From the NCBI GenBank assembly GCA_026874595.1, contig CM049313.1:61926659-61990658 (forward strand): a stretch of DNA of 64,000 nt. The letters are read 5' to 3'. The translations under genes and the position numbers were made by a program. Within the stretch, counting starts at the first letter, position 1. The number at the start of each line of letters is the position of its first letter. The notes beneath the pieces were generated by a model, which saw only the letters and a list, made by a program, of their open reading frames with translations, had not been told where the DNA came from and searched no databases. The DNA is from Sipunculus nudus. Taxonomy: Eukaryota > Annelida > Sipuncula > Golfingiida > Sipunculidae. Of this stretch, positions 43,601 through 54,314 are shown one piece after another.

Positions 43601-46600
43601 CCATGTACAGTTGATTATTAAGTACCGGTACCCAGTGAAACACTTCAACAGGGCACAAGTGCAGGCACCACTAATACAGGGTTCTACTTTGTTGTTAGTT
43701 TCACAGGGCACATTTCTGTCATGCCAAGTCATGTTTGTCAGTTTCATTATGGGGCAGTGATTCACTGGGCAATGTGAAGTCACATGAATTGTGATGCTTG
43801 TTGATTTCATTCTGAGGCATGTGTCACTACTGATATGAGACAGAGTGCTTACTTTATCAGGTCAATGTAAAGACCATAATAATTAACAACAGACATTGTT
43901 GAATAATGTTTTGTATCACTATGCTTGGGGCTCTGTATCCGTATGATTATGTGCATGGCAGGTTGATAATATATTATTTGACAAATATTAGAACCATATG
44001 GTGACCTTCACCTTTCTGAAGTATTGCAGCACCATTGCAGAACAGTATGTTTGTTTGTGGTGTTTTAATGGCTGTTATTCCAAAGTATTTGAACAAAATT
44101 AATTGTTAGCTGTAGATATATTCAGCATCTGAGCTAACTGTTATTACCTTTTCACACAGGAGAGCTTCATAGAACCAAGACAAGTAGTGGTATTTGGTGC
44201 ATCTGAAACACAGCCTGCTCAGTTAATGCTCCCAGATGGCAGCAGTAGTAAACCTAGGGGCGTTAAGATGAAGAGGGTCACCATCGATGCATACTTGAAA
44301 GAACGGCTGCCTCATAACTGTCAAGTGTCAGTCATATATACAGATGGTATCGTAGGTCAGTATTCATAATAATACAAATATTAATTGTTCTGTAGATATA
44401 CCATTCCTGTTTATCACAGGTCGATATTATTGGTGAAGGAGCCCAAACTCCTTTATCAAATATTGCTGATTGCAGCTCTTAATCATTTAACATTTAATTT
44501 TAAATTACAATCAACAATCAAGGTTACCCATTACAAATCTACATTCAAGATTACCCATTACAAACGCATATTCAAGATTACCCATTACAAACCCATATTC
44601 AAGGTTACCCATTACAAATCCACAGTCAAGACAAGGTTACTCATTAAAAATCAACAGTCGAGGTTACCCACTATAAGTCCACAGTCATGGTTACCCATTA
44701 CAAGTCCAAAGTCAAGGTTACCCATTACAAATCCAAAGTCTTGTTTGCCATTTGATTAACATACCATATTTGAAGGCAGTCACTCATGAAATGCAAATGA
44801 TGTTTCAACCAGTGATATCTATCATAATTTGACAATACCTGGATGTTATTGTATCTAATTCCATCACTTGTATAACATTTAAACTTATGGGGAAAATTTT
44901 TGAAGAGTAATAACAAATATAAACTGAAAAAAAAGAGTTGATTAAAAATTCTATACACATAGTGTCACAGGTAAGTATTCATCAGAGGTTCAGGTATATG
45001 AAAATTTTTGAGGTAACTGTTATTATAAGGTAAATGTTAAATAAGATGATGAATATGTAGCATGTGCATGCAGTAATGTGTCTTGAATGTTATTATGAAT
45101 AAAAGGACAGTCCCTTGTTTAAGGTAGATATGTTTCACTTTATTTATTAAAGCCTTGAATAACTATTGATATTGTTTAAATATTTTATTTTACTGAAGGA
45201 CTGTCTTTCAGGTACAAGTGGAAATGGCATCCCTAAGGAGTTAGAGGCATATCCTTTGGCCCTTTCTGGCCTCCTCCTACCAAGCATTCCTGGGGTCGAG
45301 GTTGTTCCATTTTGGGAGCTTCAGCCAATTGATGATGAGGAATCTGAGGAAGGCTCACATGATGGAGTGGAGCTAATAATTGACAAAATCACGGAGACTG
45401 TCAAACACAAAAAACCAAAGTTAATTATTATTTTCAATGTAGACTTAAATGATGTTTTCATGGGCCCAAATATGTCAAAGACACTGCTGCAGCAGTTTGA
45501 TGGCCGGGTTTTGGTGGCAGGAGGCTATGTGGATATGGTTTACCCACCTGTAGCAGACTTGTGAGTATTATATTTGTCATTCTATTGTTGTATCTAGCAG
45601 TCGCCAAAGGTGCTCTCATGGGGGGGACATAAAAATGGCGGGCATCCTTCAGTGTGTCTGTCTTCCCGTCCATCTCACCATCTGTGTGTGAAATGTGGTG
45701 TTAGCAGAATCACTTGAAAACAGACTGACATGTAGTCAACATACTCACACCATTGATGTATAATATGAAGAAGGACTAGCAAAGGGTTCAAATATGGATG
45801 ACCTTGATGCATTTTTCAAGGTGGCTTACTCGATCTGACTAAAATGATGTTAACGAAAAACTCAAAAAGAATATATTACACTGTCAGCAAACTGCCATAT
45901 CAATTATGGATTTCATGAAGGGCTTGGTCAACTTTGAACATAAGTGATTTTGACACAGTTTTTCAGGTTACTGATCATGCTTAAATGGTGTTTATGCAAC
46001 AACTCAACAAGTATAACTCACACCATTAATGCATCTAATGAAGGGCTAGTTCAAGATTGAACAGGGTTGACCTTGCTTCTGTTTTCAAGGTCACACAGGC
46101 ATTACTGTTTGTTACTGATTTTACACTCCTAGCTCCTTTTAAGAAGTGTATCTAAAATTTAGAATTCCCCCACTGTAGCTGCTTCCATGAGAGACGGGAG
46201 ACATATCAGATCTGTTTCACAGATCAACTTTTTATGTTATTCATGTTATTGAAGTCATTTGCTCCCAGATAACACCAATTTTAGACTTAAAGCCAAATTA
46301 TTTTATAAAGTATAGCTGTATTCACTAAACGAATCACTCAAGATGGTATGGAGCAGATCCCTGGAATCACAGTTAGGTAATCATTTGGCCACTGTACATT
46401 CCTGTGTGAAATTCCTATGAGTATACATGTTTGTCCACATCACCAGATATTGGCGTTGCCACGATTTAAAAGGGGGGGGGGGGGGAGGGCATATTATGGC
46501 TTACCTGCTGAGCAAGTAGTACACACATGGGTATACATATATATCATTTATATAAATGTGTGTGTGTGCAATGTAAGATTGAAATCCAGGAAATATCTTA

Positions 46601-47972
46601 ATTCTGCCTTAATTTTTAGTGTCCTGGTAACACTTTATATTCATACACAAAAGAAACCACAGCATTTATGAAAATTGAGAATGGTGAATAAAGCTTCATT
46701 TATTTAATTTTTTACTCAATAATCATTCGTTTGAAATCCATTTTCCATTAGGTTTTTAATGTTTGTAAATTAAGAAAAATGTACCAGAAACAGACCTGTT
46801 CTATCTATAACTTGTTGCAAATGAAAGTATAGAGAAATGACATTGGTGTTCAGTTTTCTGTTTGTACTCATAGAACTTCCAAAGCCCTATCAAAGCAACA
46901 CACTTAAGATAAATCATGCTGTCAATGGCCTTACTATGTACCTTCTTTCATGATAAAATCACCATGATAGTATTAATTTTCTCAACAGCTTATGCAAGTT
47001 CAAAGATACCTTTCATTAGTGAATCAATCATTGACAGCATATCAACAACCATTAAGTCGCTTTAAAGAAGTGTTGGGAAACAGTTGTAATTTCATGATCA
47101 GTCATCAGTAAACATTGGTTGACCACTAGGAGTATGAAATTTCTTATCAAATATAGACCTGAACATCCTCTCTATTGATATATAGGCATAATATTGGCTG
47201 ATATACCTAATAACTCTATGGCCTACATGTGTATATAGTAAATGCAGGTGTTAAATCTGTTAAAAATACTTATCCTAATTTTTTTGTATATATTTTATGA
47301 AAACGTATAATTCCATATTATATAGCCTAACTTTTGTGAAAACTCTCTAACTGATTATGGCAATGCATGATTAATCATCAAATCGTCTGCATCAGCCAAT
47401 TGTTTATTGAAAATAATTGATCATTAATCCCAACACTACCTTTCATTTCATCAGTTTTCAGGTAAGCGCTGAGCTACTTATTACTGCCCTATACTTGCTT
47501 ATATGTATTAACACAGATCTTTATGTTATGTCTTTAAAGATATGTGGATCCTCTGATGAGCGGATTAGCGTTTTGTGGAGACCAAGTACGGGCAGCTTCT
47601 GTTGTGATCCCACAAAAAGTTCGCAAAAAGGAAGGTGTCATCAAACTCATCGAAAAACTAAGAGCCACACACATACCCGATAAAAACAGTTTTGCCTTCA
47701 TGTTTGCCTGCCTGGGTCGAGGCAAACACATGTACAAAGAGGAAAATGTGGAAAGCTTGGCTTTCAAAAAAGTATTTCCTAGGACTCCATTGTTTGGTTT
47801 CTTTGGTAATGGTGAGATAGGGTGTGATTTCTTACCTAATTTTAATTACCAGGATCAGCTCAATGCCCACGGTGTAACAGAAGAGATCCAGTTTGATGGC
47901 AGGACGATAGTGAATTATCCAAAAATGAACCATGCATACAGCACAGTTTTTGTCATGGTATCTGTTGGATAG
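37498..47972 (+). CDS. FBXO22: FBXO22, F-box and FIST-domain protein (5 exons, 406 aa)
   Basis: FBXO22 is the substrate-recognition subunit of an SCF (SKP1-CUL1-F-box) ubiquitin ligase; known vertebrate substrates include KDM4 demethylases. Exons: 37498-37622, 43217-43334, 44160-44355, 45212-45560, 47540-47972. All introns are GT-AG and phases agree, giving 406 residues against 403 in human. The F-box is at about residues 17-60 (RLPEITEHVFHFLP...KCARVCKLWNRL). The FIST_N-like part is exons 3-4 (VVVFGAS, CQVSVIYTDGIVG, LSGLLLP) and the FIST_C part is exon 5 (FMFACLGRGK, LFGFFGNGEIGCD). Assignment is by remembered family similarity. The intron 3 donor is GTCAGT, a weaker but acceptable site. 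Confidence 0.93.
37985..38515. mobile_element. 531-bp MITE with ~70-bp TIRs and exact 9-bp target duplication (Mutator-like?)
   Basis: Ends TAGACCCAGTTGTGGCTCTG and CAGAGCCACAACTGGGTCTA are inverted repeats extending about 70 bp, to TCATTTATCTAGCGGA / TCCGCTAGATAAATGA. CATCGCTGT is duplicated exactly at 37976-37984 and 38516-38524. Each TIR contains its own hairpin, GTGGCTCTGT and ACAGAGCCAC around 7 bases. A 9-bp duplication with long TIRs fits Mutator-like elements. It lies 360 bp inside FBXO22 intron 1. Confidence 0.88.
38580..40464 (+). mobile_element. Family-A repeat copy in FBXO22 intron 1
   Basis: Starts GGCAAACCAGTGAGCTAAAG and ends ATTAGACCTATAGGCCTTG. It follows the 1-2.3 kb and 5.1-5.9 kb sequence closely and lacks the nested insertion, so it serves as an empty-site comparator for that region. 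Confidence 0.8.
40635..41125. mobile_element. 491-bp MITE with TTAAAGGGGC inverted ends, copy 2 (FBXO22 intron 1)
   Basis: Begins TTAAAGGGGCACAATCAGG and ends TATTTGGCCCCTTTAA. It aligns along its whole length with 14063-14574, with scattered substitutions and loss of some CpG-rich segments. Confidence 0.72.
41615..42618. mobile_element. TA-flanked pogo/Tigger-like non-autonomous element, 1.0 kb
   Basis: TA-CAGTGAAACTCCTCTAAGC at the left and GGAGTTTCACTG-TA at the right. Subterminal GGACA/TGTCC modules (TGAGTTGTCTGC, GAATTGTCCTG) recur at both ends. TA duplications and CAGTGRAAC termini are typical of the pogo/Tigger branch of Tc1/mariner. A 136-residue minus-strand frame (42128-42538) is not recognisable as transposase. 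Confidence 0.8.
42764..43073 (-). mobile_element. tRNA-derived SINE with conserved central domain, copy 1 (FBXO22 intron 1)
   Basis: On the minus strand the head has GGTTTGATCCCAGC (box B-like) after CTAGACAGCAGTAAAAGG. A central block follows, GGTCGGTGGTTCTCTCTGGG then TTTTCCGGCTTCCTCC, and the tail is TCAGTCATTCAGTCACTCC. The same central block recurs at 56.5 kb. It ends about 140 bp upstream of FBXO22 exon 2. The central block looks like a conserved metazoan SINE core; I cannot name the superfamily with certainty. Confidence 0.68.
43217..43334 (+). CDS. FBXO22: FBXO22 exon 2 (end of F-box)
   Basis: The acceptor is ATATTTCAG. Encodes VCKLWNRLASREKQRRVW and on to GKQIK. VCKLW is the classic second-helix F-box sequence. 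The donor is AAAG|GTAATA, phase 0. Confidence 0.92.
44160..44355 (+). CDS. FBXO22: FBXO22 exon 3
   Basis: The acceptor is TCACACAG. Encodes ESFIEPRQVVVFGASETQ through LPHNCQVSVIYTDGIV, the start of the FIST_N-like region; CQV-(L/S)-(G/V)-I-x-T-x-GIV is shared with the human protein. It ends GTAG|GTCAGT, phase 1. Confidence 0.93.
44518..44745 (+). repeat. ~27-bp minisatellite in FBXO22 intron 3, about nine units
   Basis: Units read AAGGTTACCCATTACAAATC plus CACAGTC with substitutions (AAACGCATATTC, AAGTCCAAAGTC). It starts 162 bp after the exon 3 donor. Unlike the MPP10 arrays it contains no splice junction sequence. Confidence 0.9.
45212..45560 (+). CDS. FBXO22: FBXO22 exon 4
   Basis: The acceptor is TCTTTCAG. 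Encodes TSGNGIPKELEAYPLALSG and on to FDGRVLVAGGYVDMVYPPVA. The block ALSGLLLPSIPGVEVVPF matches the FBXO22 FIST core. It ends GACTT|GTGAGT, phase 2. Confidence 0.94.
45590..46110 (+). repeat. Decayed module of a TGACCTTGA-rich repeat, FBXO22 intron 4
   Basis: Repeated GATGACCTTGATGC, TTTTTCAAGGTGGC and AACTCACACCATTAATGCAT segments at about 120-130 bp spacing, resembling the internal modules of family C at 52.8-53.8 kb. No ends found. Confidence 0.45.
46111..47539 (+). other. FBXO22 intron 4, unassigned part
   Basis: AT-rich intronic sequence with a G14 tract at 46472-46485 and a short (GT)n. I see no exon or clear mobile element. Confidence 0.5.
47540..47972 (+). CDS. FBXO22: FBXO22 exon 5 (C-terminus and stop)
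   Basis: The acceptor is TTTAAAG. Encodes YVDPLMSGLAFCGDQVRA and on through FMFACLGRGKHMYKEENVES and TPLFGFFGNGEIGCDFLP. It ends VFVMVSVG then TAG. FMFAC-x-GRG and PLFGFFGNGEIGCD are diagnostic. Confidence 0.95.
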
Positions 47973-48806
47973 TATGCCACTTTTTGTGATTTTATTTTTT
48001 TGTAATTTTTATATAATCTTTTATGCATTGGTTTGTTAAGTCTATCATAACAGCAAACTTTTCATGCTTCAGAACTGAGACATCTGTGAAACTTGAGCTA
48101 GTTTAAAATTCTGTATGATTTCAGATTAAATTGTTTCATAGGCAGTGATACCAGTGTATTGGAAAAAATGTTTACTGGGCAGAGACAGGTTACTCTGTGA
48201 GAAATAGTGAGTGGTGTTTTTTGTTAAAGAATGTTTACCTGTATTGCTCATGAGCACAGATGACTTTGCACAAAACTCATTGTGGAAAGAATTAACTGAC
48301 AGCATTAACCAGCATTGTTTTGGCTTTTATATATTGTGTATGATGAAGAAAATAAACTCTAAAATAATAAAAATTGTTTGATTTGCTAATGAAATCAATG
48401 GATGTGAACATTATTAGGAGGACCTTTAATGTCAGGTTTTCCTTTAGTTACACTCTTGCTTGTACTGATTAGCCTCCATGTTGGATGCACAATTTCAGAT
48501 AGACGATTATCATCTGGACAAGCTCAGTGACCCACTGAGTGGGACGATCTTGGTCAGGATGATGATGTGTGCTTGGGAAATTATTTTTACTTAGATGAAA
48601 ATAAAACCCTAAATTGTATTATTTGGAACAATACTTTTTTTGTAGGAGTGAATTATAATGATAATAAAAATTATGTATTTTACATTTAAATCACATTAAT
48701 CAAATGAATCTGTCATGGCGCGTGTTCCCACAGTTTGAACAAGAGTTAAGAGAGCAACAAACGTGATTAAACTGACGTGAATCAACTGTCTTCTCAATCA
48801 CATTTT
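47973..48806 (+). other. FBXO22 3' UTR and downstream flank
   Basis: Up to about 48380 this is probably 3' UTR ending near the AATAAA. Beyond that, up to the TIR element at 48809, nothing recognisable. Confidence 0.5.
48351..48356 (+). terminator. Candidate FBXO22 poly(A) signal
   Basis: AATAAA lies 379 bp after the FBXO22 stop and is followed by a second AT-rich AATAATAAAAA stretch. This gives a normal-length 3' UTR. No transcript evidence. Confidence 0.5.
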
Positions 48807-48808
48807 AC

Positions 48809-50330
48809 CGTAAAATCTCCACTTAAAACCGCGGTTTAATCAAGAAATTCAAAATCTTGAAATCGGGTTGATTTCCTGAAAGCACTGTGCGGTTTATACT
48901 AGAAGGGTTTCCTGAATATCTTCCTGACAGACATCGTTTTTGGGCCGGCGAGTGGGCGATAATATCGCAACTTTCGAAGGCCGTTCTTAGCAGCAGTCTC
49001 GCATGCATGGCAGCCGTTAGCGACAGCTTGTCACCCCAAACGTCGATTTTAGATATACAGGCCCTATCAGTATCAGTTTATTTCCGAAGGCCTGAGTGTC
49101 ATGTTGTCATGGCTAGGCAGCCGTGTGTAAATGTGTTATTTATGATTATTTGTTATTTAAAGATTAAATATTGCTGATTAGTTTTTGTGTGATATATAAC
49201 TTGTTATAAAATCTTGGTAATTGTCACCAAATAATACGTTTACAACAACCCTGCTGTAACACACAGCGGCCCACTTCGTTGGGCATGGTCAAGCAAAATT
49301 GAAATAAAGGCCTACTTTAAACCCATTTGCGGCATTATTTAGCAATGATTATTTGTTTCAAACGTAAAATGAACAAAAGGCTGATATCGTAAAGAGTCGC
49401 ACAATGGCAGACGATCGTTTTAAAATCAAGTTTGAGTGCCGCCATGTGCTGAAACGCCCTGGTATTCTGCCAAGAATATTTTGAACGGCTGTACGCTGTG
49501 GGTGGTAAACAGAACAGCCACCTATTTCGTCCCATCGTGCCTTGCGCGAACACTGCCTTGACAAAATGGCTCCCCACACGGAAACTTTCTTCAGGAAAAA
49601 ACTTGCTTACCCGGACTGGCCACTTTAATTTTACCTTGAAATCACTCGTTTTTAAACGTCATGTTTCCTTTACGTGCGTATCTCGACAAGGTAACTTCAG
49701 TTACTTTGATATTTAGTTAAGTAGACCAGCGATGTTTTCAAACGCACCAGCAAATTGTGATATGGCGCGATGTCAACGTACGATGTGACGATGATAATAC
49801 CGAAGTTACCGGTATGAAAATGATTTGAATCTTCCGAGTAATTCCAGAAAATGGAATTTTCATCAAAAAAAAAGATTTCAAAATATTACTTTTAGAATTA
49901 AAATATACAATGACTTGAAATGGATCAGCAGAATATTTTTTTTTCCAAAATATAATGACAAATCGGTAGTAAACAAGAATACGGCACGGAATATAAAATC
50001 TGTATAAACAGGCAGAGGTTCATCGGCCCTTACGTCTTCCCAAACTTCATGCTTGAGTGACCCTGCAAAAAAAAGTGTTATGATGTGTTTAAATAATATG
50101 CCCAAGGAATTTTAATGTGGACAGGAATGGCCGAGTCGCAACCTACGCCTGTTCATTTCTAGATGATAGCTTGATTGTGTCTTTTGTCAAATCATTCCGT
50201 AGCAAAAGTTGGTGCGGTTTTAAAGGGGGGTTCTTAGTATTTGAGCCTCTCGCGGTGTCTCACCTTGAATTTCGGCGAAGTCTGGGTGCGGTTTTAATCG
50301 GAAGTGCGGTGTTAAGTGGAGATTTTACGG
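48809..50330. mobile_element. TA-flanked element with CCGTAAAATCTCC inverted ends, 1.5 kb
   Basis: TA-CCGTAAAATCTCCACTTAA at the left and TTAAGTGGAGATTTTACGG-TA at the right, with one indel. AACCGC motifs recur near both ends. The interior is CpG-richer than the surroundings (48950-49070). Open frames such as 48887-49177 and 50117-50521 match no family I know. The TA flank and TIR form fit Tc1/mariner-pogo type DNA transposons. Confidence 0.72.
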
Positions 50331-50833
50331 TACATAATAGCAGGAGATATACAACTGAATATTCATGGAGGAATGCAGCTTTCATGGTGGAATGCAGCGT
50401 TTGTGCTAGTTTTAATCACCATTGTTGTCGACCCTGCCCCATGGTCAGCAGAAACCTTAAAGTGCACATTGCCCGAAAGCTGAAGGTCAGGACTAATCCC
50501 AGTTTGCACTTACGCAAGTAGGTGAAGAGCTGTAAGTACAAGCAGAAGTCGACATAATGAGCAATACTTTGGATAATTTATGGATAAATTCCAAGATATA
50601 GGCCTACATGCAAATAGATATGTAAGATAACGACACAATTTCCGACCTTACTCTACCGCGCGAATGAATCGGCGGCGGGCGATTCATTGTCATGTCAAAA
50701 TATTTCGACAAAATCGCGAGATAAATTCGAACACGGTGAACATCTGATGGTCTAATGATGATCTAAAGGTCCATTTGCTGTAAGAGAATCACGCAAAATT
50801 GCGGATATATTAGCAGTGGCGTAACCAGTTTTT

Positions 50834-52725
50834 TAGCTCAGCTGACTATAAGTCACCTGAGCTATAGTCGTGGTCCATTGTCCGTCGTCCGTCCGTCTGT
50901 CCGTCCGTCAGTCCGTCCGTCCGTCCGTCCGTAGATGTGGCACGTTTTGAAACCGTAAGAGCTAGGAATCCAAAATTCAGCATAATGTTAGATGTCCCCA
51001 AGATCTCCTACCAAGCCAAAAACTGGGTCTTTGTGACTTCGTTCCTTTGAGAAATTAAGGAAAAACCTCAATTTTTTATTAAAATCCTATTTTCACACTT
51101 CAGGACTGCCTAATATCAAAACCACTCATCTGTTTTTCCTCATATTTACCATAAATATTCTTCTATATAGTTCCTATGTACATGCCAGAAATTAAGTCTG
51201 TTAAGTATAAATTATGGGCCCAAACATAATGGACTTTGTAAAAAATCAGGAAAAATATTTACTCACTTAACATGAAAAATTTTGAAACTAGAGTCTGTTT
51301 TCCCAAGTATATAACTATGTTTAATTAAGATTCAATTTTTTACCCAAAATTAGATCTGAATTTTGTAAATTTTTTAAGTAATTAGCATAAAAATAAAATT
51401 AGTACCTTAAATTTTGCCCAACTTTGACCATGGCACGTTTTTTTCCTGTAAGTACCATTGATTTAATTTTCACAGCATGTAAACATAAATATTAAATTTG
51501 TTTAAATCTGAAATTTGGAAGTAAAAGCTTGAAAATTAAGCTAGTTATTGATTTTTTTTCTTGAGGCTCTATTGTAGTCATTTGCTTTGTTTACAGATTA
51601 CAGATGCAGGGTCCCACTCCAGGTCACTGGAAGTCAGCTATGCCAGGGTTTCTGATTTGTTACAGTCACTGGGGGAGATCCCCTGCTGTGACAGGTGTAC
51701 AGTTATTCTCATATCACCGCCCCAATGATACCCCCCCCCCCCCGCAAACCCAACCCACCAAGTGTTATGCAGTATTGTTATTGTTTTCACTGTATCTCCT
51801 TAATTGTAATGCTGTTTCCACTCTGATATGCAAAAACTTTCCTTGAAAGGTGTAATCCAGAAGATGCAATGTTGTGTAATGTAGCATTTTTAAAGAAATC
51901 ATTTTTCTTTTAAATGATTTTACCAATCATAATGGAACCCATCAGTATGCTTAAATTATGATAAAAAATAAAGCACATTATGGATAAATAAAGACACAAT
52001 TAAAAATTATGAAATCTAAATCAAGTATTTTTTTTAGATATTTATTGTTTTCCAGATTTAAAAGATATATTTTTGTGGTAAAAAATAAATAAACATTTGT
52101 ATGCATGATGTGATGTTATCTGACAAGATTGAGATTTATTATGATGCAATTGAGAATTATGAATCAACTTTTATATTCAGATATATATGTTATATTGAAA
52201 ATGTATAGAAATATAAACTTAAATTTAAAAAAAATTGATGTGATAAAAAAATGAGGATTTATTACAAACATTTGTTCATTATTTTCCTGCATCAGCAGAA
52301 TTTGAGATCAGGCTTTGTTTGCCATGTTTTATGTTGTTAATTAGTTATATTTCAACTGTATACATTTCATAAAAAAATATATTTAATAATATATATTATA
52401 CAAAAAAAAGATTCGATTGAACAAATGTGTAAACTACTGAAATGTCAACAGTTAATCGAAAAGCCAACTAATGATCATGGTAATTGTACAGATCATTTGT
52501 TCACAAACTGCTCACATGCTTCAGTTTCAACATTAGGAAACACATGGTCAGGTCACAAAATATTATTTGCAACAATTTCTTGCTCATCAATACAAACCAA
52601 TCATATAAACCAACCATGGCCTTTATTACCTCTTCCTCTTACACTTTATCTCCATTTGATATTATTTTAGATTTATACCTTCAAGGTTAATGTCAGCTGA
52701 GCACAGTGACCCATAGGTCCCTTGT
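50834..52725 (+). mobile_element. Family-B repeat copy, nearly uninterrupted
   Basis: Starts TTAGCTCAGCTGACTATAAG, then (CCGT)n, and continues with TTTTCACACTTCAGGACTGC, AACTTTGACCATGGCACG and a C13 tract. It ends CAGCTGAGCACAGTGACCCA then TAGGTCCCTTGTTTT. It parallels the left part of the 6997-12100 copy (and about 8450-8540) closely. The right end joins family C directly within a T-run. Confidence 0.78.
52425..52590 (+). pseudogene. Endonuclease C-terminal fragment in family-B copy at 50.8 kb
   Basis: Frame LLKCQQLIEKPTNDHGNC, then DHLFTNCSHASVSTL, then WSGHKILFATIS. It is closer to an EEP endonuclease C-terminus than the copy at 9.6 kb: it keeps QLIEKPTNDHG and DHLFTN but has SGH instead of SDH. 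Confidence 0.62.
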
Positions 52726-52729
52726 TTTT

Positions 52730-54031
52730 TAGCCCTCAGCCCTTAGGCTGATGGGCTATTGTCGTCACCCAAGCTGTCCGTCCGTCCGTCCGTCCGTCCG
52801 GCGTCCGTTAACTTTTACTTTGTGAGCGGGATATCTTGAAAAGGATTCACCGTCAGAATTTTATTTCCTCGGTAAAGATGTATATCGACAAAATCTCGGT
52901 CAAGATCGAAGATGGGTGACCTTGACCCATTTTTCTACATTTTAGAGCTGATTATAGAAAAACACTTAGATGCTTATTACTCATGAACCATTTGGTGGAT
53001 TTTCACAAAACTTACTATGATTATTGGGACTGATAATCTGTACCTGCTAAACAAGTTTGGTGGCGCCACCTACAATTAATGATTTTTAATGAATTTTTAT
53101 CGGATTTTTCAACTTTGGGCTTGTGAGCGGAATATCTCTAAAAGGTTTCACCGTAGGAATTTTATTTTTTCGGTGAATATGTATATTGACAAAATCTCGG
53201 TCAAGTTCGAAGATGGGTGACCTTGACCTGCTTTTCAAGGTCACAGAGCTGATTATAGAAAAAACATTTAGAAGCTTATTTCTCAGGAACCATTGGGTGG
53301 ATTTTCACAAAACTTACTATGATTATTGGGACTGATAATCTGTACCTGCTTAACAAGTTTGGTGGCGCCACCTACAATTTCTGATTTTTAATGAATTTTT
53401 ATCGGATTTTTTAACTTTGGGCCTGTGAGCGGGATATCTCTAAAAGGTTTCACTGTAGGATTTTTATTTTTTCGGTGAAGATGTATATTGACAAAATCTC
53501 AGTCAAGTTCGAAGATGGGTGACCTTGACCTGCTTTTCAAGGTCACAGAGCTGATTAGAGAAAAAACATTTAGAAGCTTATTTCTCAGGAACCATTGGGT
53601 GGATTTTTACAATACTTACTATGATCATAGGAACTGATGGTCTGTAACTGCTGCTCAAATTTGGGGGCGCCACCTGCAATTTCTGATTTTTAATGAATTT
53701 TTCTTGGATTTTTCAATTGTGGCCTTGTGAGCAGAATATCTCTAAAAGGATTCACAATAGGAATTTTATTTCTTTGGTGAAGATGCATATCAACAAAATC
53801 TCGGTCAAGTTCGAAGATGGGTGAACTTGACCTGCTTTTCAAGGTCACAGAGCTTACAATAGAAGCTTATTTTCAGGAAGCATTTGTGGATTGTTATGAG
53901 TCATGGTACATACCTCTCCATTTTAAATTTATAACTAAGACATGTACAGATATACATCCATGTGAGAACAGATATTTAGTACTTTTCACTGTTACCACCT
54001 CTAAACACTGTTCTTTTGGCTGAGGGCTTTT
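52730..54031 (+). mobile_element. Family-C repeat with (CCGT)n and ~301-bp tandem units
   Basis: Begins TTAGCCCTCAGCCCTTAGGC, then CCGTCCGTCCGTCC, with four ~301-bp units. Each has GAGCGGGATATCTCTAAAAGG, TCGAAGATGGGTGACC and TTGACCTGCTTTTCAAGGTC, and three keep GGTGGCGCCACCTACAATT or a variant. It ends GGCTGAGGGCTTTT, an inverted match to its start. The fourth unit is decayed. Confidence 0.78.
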
Positions 54032-54049
54032 GTCAGCTTCTGCTGATAT

Positions 54050-54270
54050 TCTAGTTTTTTTTTTGGGGGGGGGGGGGCAGGGGGCGAGACAGCCAACCCC
54101 CAAAAACGGGAAGGGGGCAAAGAAATCTGGGAGGGAAAAAAGGAAGGAAACATAGGAAAGGGGAAAGAGGTAAGAAGAGAAATGAAAGAAGAAGAAAGGG
54201 ACAGAAAAGGAAAAGAAAAAAGGAGATTGGGAAGGAAGAAGAAAAAAGAAGTACAGAATCGGGAAACATC
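54050..54270 (+). repeat. ~200-bp polypurine tract
   Basis: From a T11 and G13 run onward the plus strand is nearly all A and G for more than 150 bases (for example GGAAGGAAACATAGGAAAGG), with few pyrimidines. Ser/Phe/Pro-rich minus-strand frames here are products of the composition. Confidence 0.88.
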
Positions 54271-54314
54271 TTGAGTCTTGCCTCCCCGGACGGTCAAGTC
54301 TGGTTACGCCCCTG

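Larger units (their letters stand above)
50814..54314. mobile_element. Host element with CAGTGGCGTAACCAG inverted ends, carrying nested families B and C
   Basis: Left end CAGTGGCGTAACCAG (50814-50828) and right end CTGGTTACGCCCCTG (54300-54314) pair at 14 of 15 bases. Between them lie a family-B copy, a family-C copy and a polypurine tract, so little of the original interior remains. Target duplication is unclear, so I leave the superfamily open. Confidence 0.65.

Noticed and set aside
50117-50521. 134-residue plus-strand frame
   Set aside because: It crosses the right end of the CCGTAAAATCTCC element, has no recognisable domain and no splice or promoter support.
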